Positions 62,114 through 64,000 of a DNA stretch of 64,000 nt are shown here, piece by piece. The stretch's first letter is position 1, and each line of letters begins with the position of its first letter. The position numbers and the translations under genes are program-made. Under the pieces are notes generated by a model that was given only the letters and a program-made list of their open reading frames with translations, did no database searches and was not told the DNA's origin. The DNA is from CAZWVI01 sp964637165 (GTDB lineage: Bacteria; Planctomycetota; UBA1135): NCBI GenBank assembly GCA_964637165.1, contig CAZWVI010000015.1, positions 1 through 64,000 on the forward strand, read 5' to 3'.

Positions 62114-63262
62114 TCAGCGAGTCGCCAACCAAGTAGTTAAAACTTGTTCACGATTGCTGGTCCGCGGCAAACCCATTAATTTGATGCAACTGCTTAACAG
62201 TTCTGCGGCCAAATCAGGGGCAACCACGCGGATGCGTTCCTTGGAGCCGGTGTCGAGAATTTGCTCGTTAGGCCACGGCAGCATTGCACCGCCGACCGAG
62301 CAACTAGCGCATAAGCTCTCGGGAGAAATGACATTGTTGGACAAACTGTTGCGGACCAAGCGAATGTCTCTTTGATCGAATGTAAATTTGACCCCAGATT
62401 TTTTGTCGGCGCTGGCAAGTACAAAAATAAATGCGCGCAAACTGTCAAGCGGTGCATAGTCGCGCAAATTGGCTACAACAATCAGGCGCCGAGAGTCGCT
62501 GCCGCGCAGTAAAGATTGGGTCCACCAGCCGACCGCGCCGCTACCCCAACACGCTTCAGCAGCTTCGGCATAGGCATCGCGAATAAATAAGTTATTGCTA
62601 ACGCTGCCCTCCAATAGGGCGGCAACTAATTCCGGTTCAGCAATTCGTTGCTTTGCGCAAAGTCGTGCGGCGGTGCGGCGAACAATGGCCGATTTGTCTC
62701 GCAGGCCGTGGCGCAATTGTTTAAGGCTCAATTTGCGAGTTATTCCCGAATTGGAACTGTTTACTTCGGCCTCTTGAAATAACGCTCCAGCGAAAAGTAA
62801 GGCGCGCGAGTTGTTGTTTTGTTGAACTAGCTCCCATAGTTTTTCAATTCGTTGATCGAGGTTAAGGCGCGGGTCGAGCGGATCAATTTTTGCTCCCCAA
62901 GTCTCAAGGGCCGAGGCGCTATGGGTGGTTAATGGGTGATTGGGGATTTGCAATAGTTGGTCGTTTAGTTCAACAAGTTGACTAATCTTTCCGTCGGCGT
63001 TTAGGTTAGAAATTTCTTGCTCGAGTAATTGGAATTGTTGTTGTTGCAAAAGTTCATTCCAATTGCTCGTTTGCGCGCGAAAACTATTCACAACTGGGTC
63101 AGTTGGGGTGTTGTAGGTGCCAAATTGGGTCTTTATCGCCAGCGCGCCCTTGATGGGGCGGTCTATACATTCAATTCGCGTGCCTGCCTTGGTGAGCGCA
63201 ATCCACTGCTCGACCGCGGGGGCGGGAGCTTGAATGGCCGTGGCTAGCAACAAACTGAGCAT
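62114..63262 (-). CDS. Exported protein with HEAT-like helical repeats
   Basis: A 382-residue protein I cannot assign. The first 12-16 residues (MLSLLLATAIQAPAPA) look like a short signal peptide. A small beta part with IECIDRPIKGALAIKTQFGTY follows. From about residue 70 on it is mostly helical, with a HEAT-like stretch (LKQLRHGLRDKSAIVRRTAARLCAKQRIAEPELVAALLEGS). No catalytic motif is visible. The stop lies 13 bases before the carbamoyltransferase start; the two could share a transcript. It is divergent from the CitD-CitE gene. Confidence 0.68.
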   Translation of the reverse strand: MLSLLLATAIQAPAPAVEQWIALTKAGTRIECIDRPIKGALAIKTQFGTYNTPTDPVVNSFRAQTSNWNELLQQQQFQLLEQEISNLNADGKISQLVELNDQLLQIPNHPLTTHSASALETWGAKIDPLDPRLNLDQRIEKLWELVQQNNNSRALLFAGALFQEAEVNSSNSGITRKLSLKQLRHGLRDKSAIVRRTAARLCAKQRIAEPELVAALLEGSVSNNLFIRDAYAEAAEACWGSGAVGWWTQSLLRGSDSRRLIVVANLRDYAPLDSLRAFIFVLASADKKSGVKFTFDQRDIRLVRNSLSNNVISPESLCASCSVGGAMLPWPNEQILDTGSKERIRVVAPDLAAELLSSCIKLMGLPRTSNREQVLTTWLATR

Positions 63263-63300
63263 CTCTTAAGACTATCGTGGCTAGGCGCTTGTGGTTGGGT

Positions 63301-63306
63301 TAGAAT
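63301..63306 (+). promoter_or_regulatory. -10 box of the CitD-CitE fusion gene
   Basis: TAGAAT lies eight bases before the ATG at 63315, again too close for a normal ribosome-binding leader. No good -35 box at the usual distance. Confidence 0.35.
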
Positions 63307-63314
63307 TATCGGAA

Positions 63315-64000
63315 ATGCTGAACTTCTCATGTTCATGTGAGGCTGGAGTCCGCGGCGAAAAGGTGCGTGGCGATGTTTGGATGGGCTTTGCTCCGTCTGA
63401 GACTGCTTTGAAACTGGATTTTTCCAGTAAATTAGATGGAATGTTTGGCGAAACTACTCGCCGAATGTTGCTGGAGTTGTGCGCCCAAATTGGGCTTGAG
63501 ACTGGCATCATTAGTGTTGAAGATAAGGGCGCTTATCCTTTTGTTTTGCGCGCCCGTCTTGAATCCTTATTGCGCAAGGCTTGTGGCGATGCAGGACTTT
63601 GCATTGAAGCGGAAGCTCCACTTGGCGGTGATTTACGAAAGCCACAACCGGAGGTCGATCGTCTGCGCCGCTCGCGTCTTTACTTGCCGGGCAATCAGTC
63701 CAAGTACATGTTGAATGCATCTTTATATCAAGCCGATGCCGTGATACTGGATTTGGAAGACTCGGTAGCACCAAGTGCTAAGCAAGATGCCCAATCTATG
63801 GTGCGCCATGGTTTACTGAGTTTGGATTTTGCTAAATGTGAAAGAATGGTTCGCATTAATCAAGGCACCGCTGGACTAGATGATTTGAAAAGTTTGCAGG
63901 GCACTCCTTTTGAATTAGTTTTAATTCCAAAAGTTGAGAGTGCCGAAGAAGTCGTTGCCGTTGCGTTGGCCGCCCCTGATAAATTATTGATGCCAATCAT
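63315..64000 (+). CDS. Citrate-lyase-like fusion: CitD-type domain plus CitE-type lyase (partial)
   Basis: An open frame that runs off the window end (228 codons visible). Residues 1-95 resemble the citrate lyase acyl-carrier subunit CitD: AGVRGEKVRGDVWMGFAPS, LDGMFGETTRRMLLELC, IISVEDKGAYPFVLRARLESLLRKA. From residue 118 on it is the HpcH/HpaI-type lyase subunit CitE: RLRRSRLYLPGNQSKYMLNASLYQADAVILDLEDSVAPS and VLIPKVESAEEVV. In normal CitD a serine just before the DV of the first motif carries the CoA-like prosthetic group; here that position seems to be Gly. It could act as citrate lyase or on another CoA-linked acid. Confidence 0.82.
   Translation, partial: MLNFSCSCEAGVRGEKVRGDVWMGFAPSETALKLDFSSKLDGMFGETTRRMLLELCAQIGLETGIISVEDKGAYPFVLRARLESLLRKACGDAGLCIEAEAPLGGDLRKPQPEVDRLRRSRLYLPGNQSKYMLNASLYQADAVILDLEDSVAPSAKQDAQSMVRHGLLSLDFAKCERMVRINQGTAGLDDLKSLQGTPFELVLIPKVESAEEVVAVALAAPDKLLMPI

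Noticed and set aside
1..64000. CRISPR arrays, tRNA or rRNA genes, transposases
   Set aside because: Scanned for regular short repeats, cloverleaf-like segments and DDE or Y1 transposase motifs; none recognised by eye. A tRNA search program could still find one.

Overview
The window looks like a chromosomal segment of a moderate-GC, Gram-negative bacterium, most likely a planctomycete or a close relative. This is inferred from gene content, not from a marker gene. Supporting signs are numerous secreted sulfatases, FG-GAP/VCBS, beta-helix and DUF1028 proteins, a small RRM protein, and a recurring C-terminal domain of about 100 residues on many exported proteins. No rRNA, tRNA, CRISPR array, transposase or prophage was recognised.

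Layout. Positions 1-6200 hold a HAD phosphatase, a secreted M12B-like metalloprotease, a secreted orphan protein and a DUF4382/DUF5666 lipoprotein. Positions 6268-13643 (minus strand) hold a fatty-acid desaturase followed by a His-rich small membrane protein and a CusB-CusA-CusC type metal efflux system. Positions 13668-29748 are mostly exported proteins and housekeeping genes: a phytase-like esterase, an alpha/beta-hydrolase/N-formylglutamate-amidohydrolase fusion, beta-helix proteins, a frameshifted sulfatase-TPR gene, an ABC-F (Uup) ATPase, a U32 protein with a ferredoxin, APC and EamA transporters and an FG-GAP protein. Between them, at 21864-22362, two gene remnants abut: the tail of an FG-GAP protein and the tail of cytochrome cd1 nitrite reductase (NirS).

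The metabolic centre is 29812-45138. It carries an aerobic benzoyl-CoA (box) cluster: a 3-hydroxyacyl-CoA dehydrogenase, BoxR, BoxC, BoxB and BoxD. About 4 kb further on is a TetR-controlled operon for an ATP-dependent benzoyl-CoA reductase (bcrC-B-A-D order) plus a small CxxC protein. Both the O2-requiring and the O2-sensitive route for benzoyl-CoA are therefore encoded within about 15 kb. BoxA, a benzoate-CoA ligase and the later anaerobic enzymes are not in the window.

Positions 45036-64000 hold a phosphodiesterase, a YHYH / YtkA-like / di-haem peroxidase group, two tandem sulfatases (one decayed), an FG-GAP protein, a VolA-type lipase, citrate synthase, a subtilase-like protease, an Nfu scaffold, a carbamoyltransferase, a HEAT-like protein and, cut by the window end, a CitD-CitE (citrate lyase) fusion.

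Three features cross the whole window. (1) The shared domain of exported proteins. (2) A 25-bp imperfect palindrome (GACTCTGACCCC, 5-6 bases, TGGGTCA) repeated at least nine times, nearly always within a few bases of a stop codon and three times as an inverted pair. (3) Sigma70-like -10 boxes lying only 5-8 bases before start codons, which suggests many leaderless mRNAs, while some genes inside operons keep a Shine-Dalgarno sequence.
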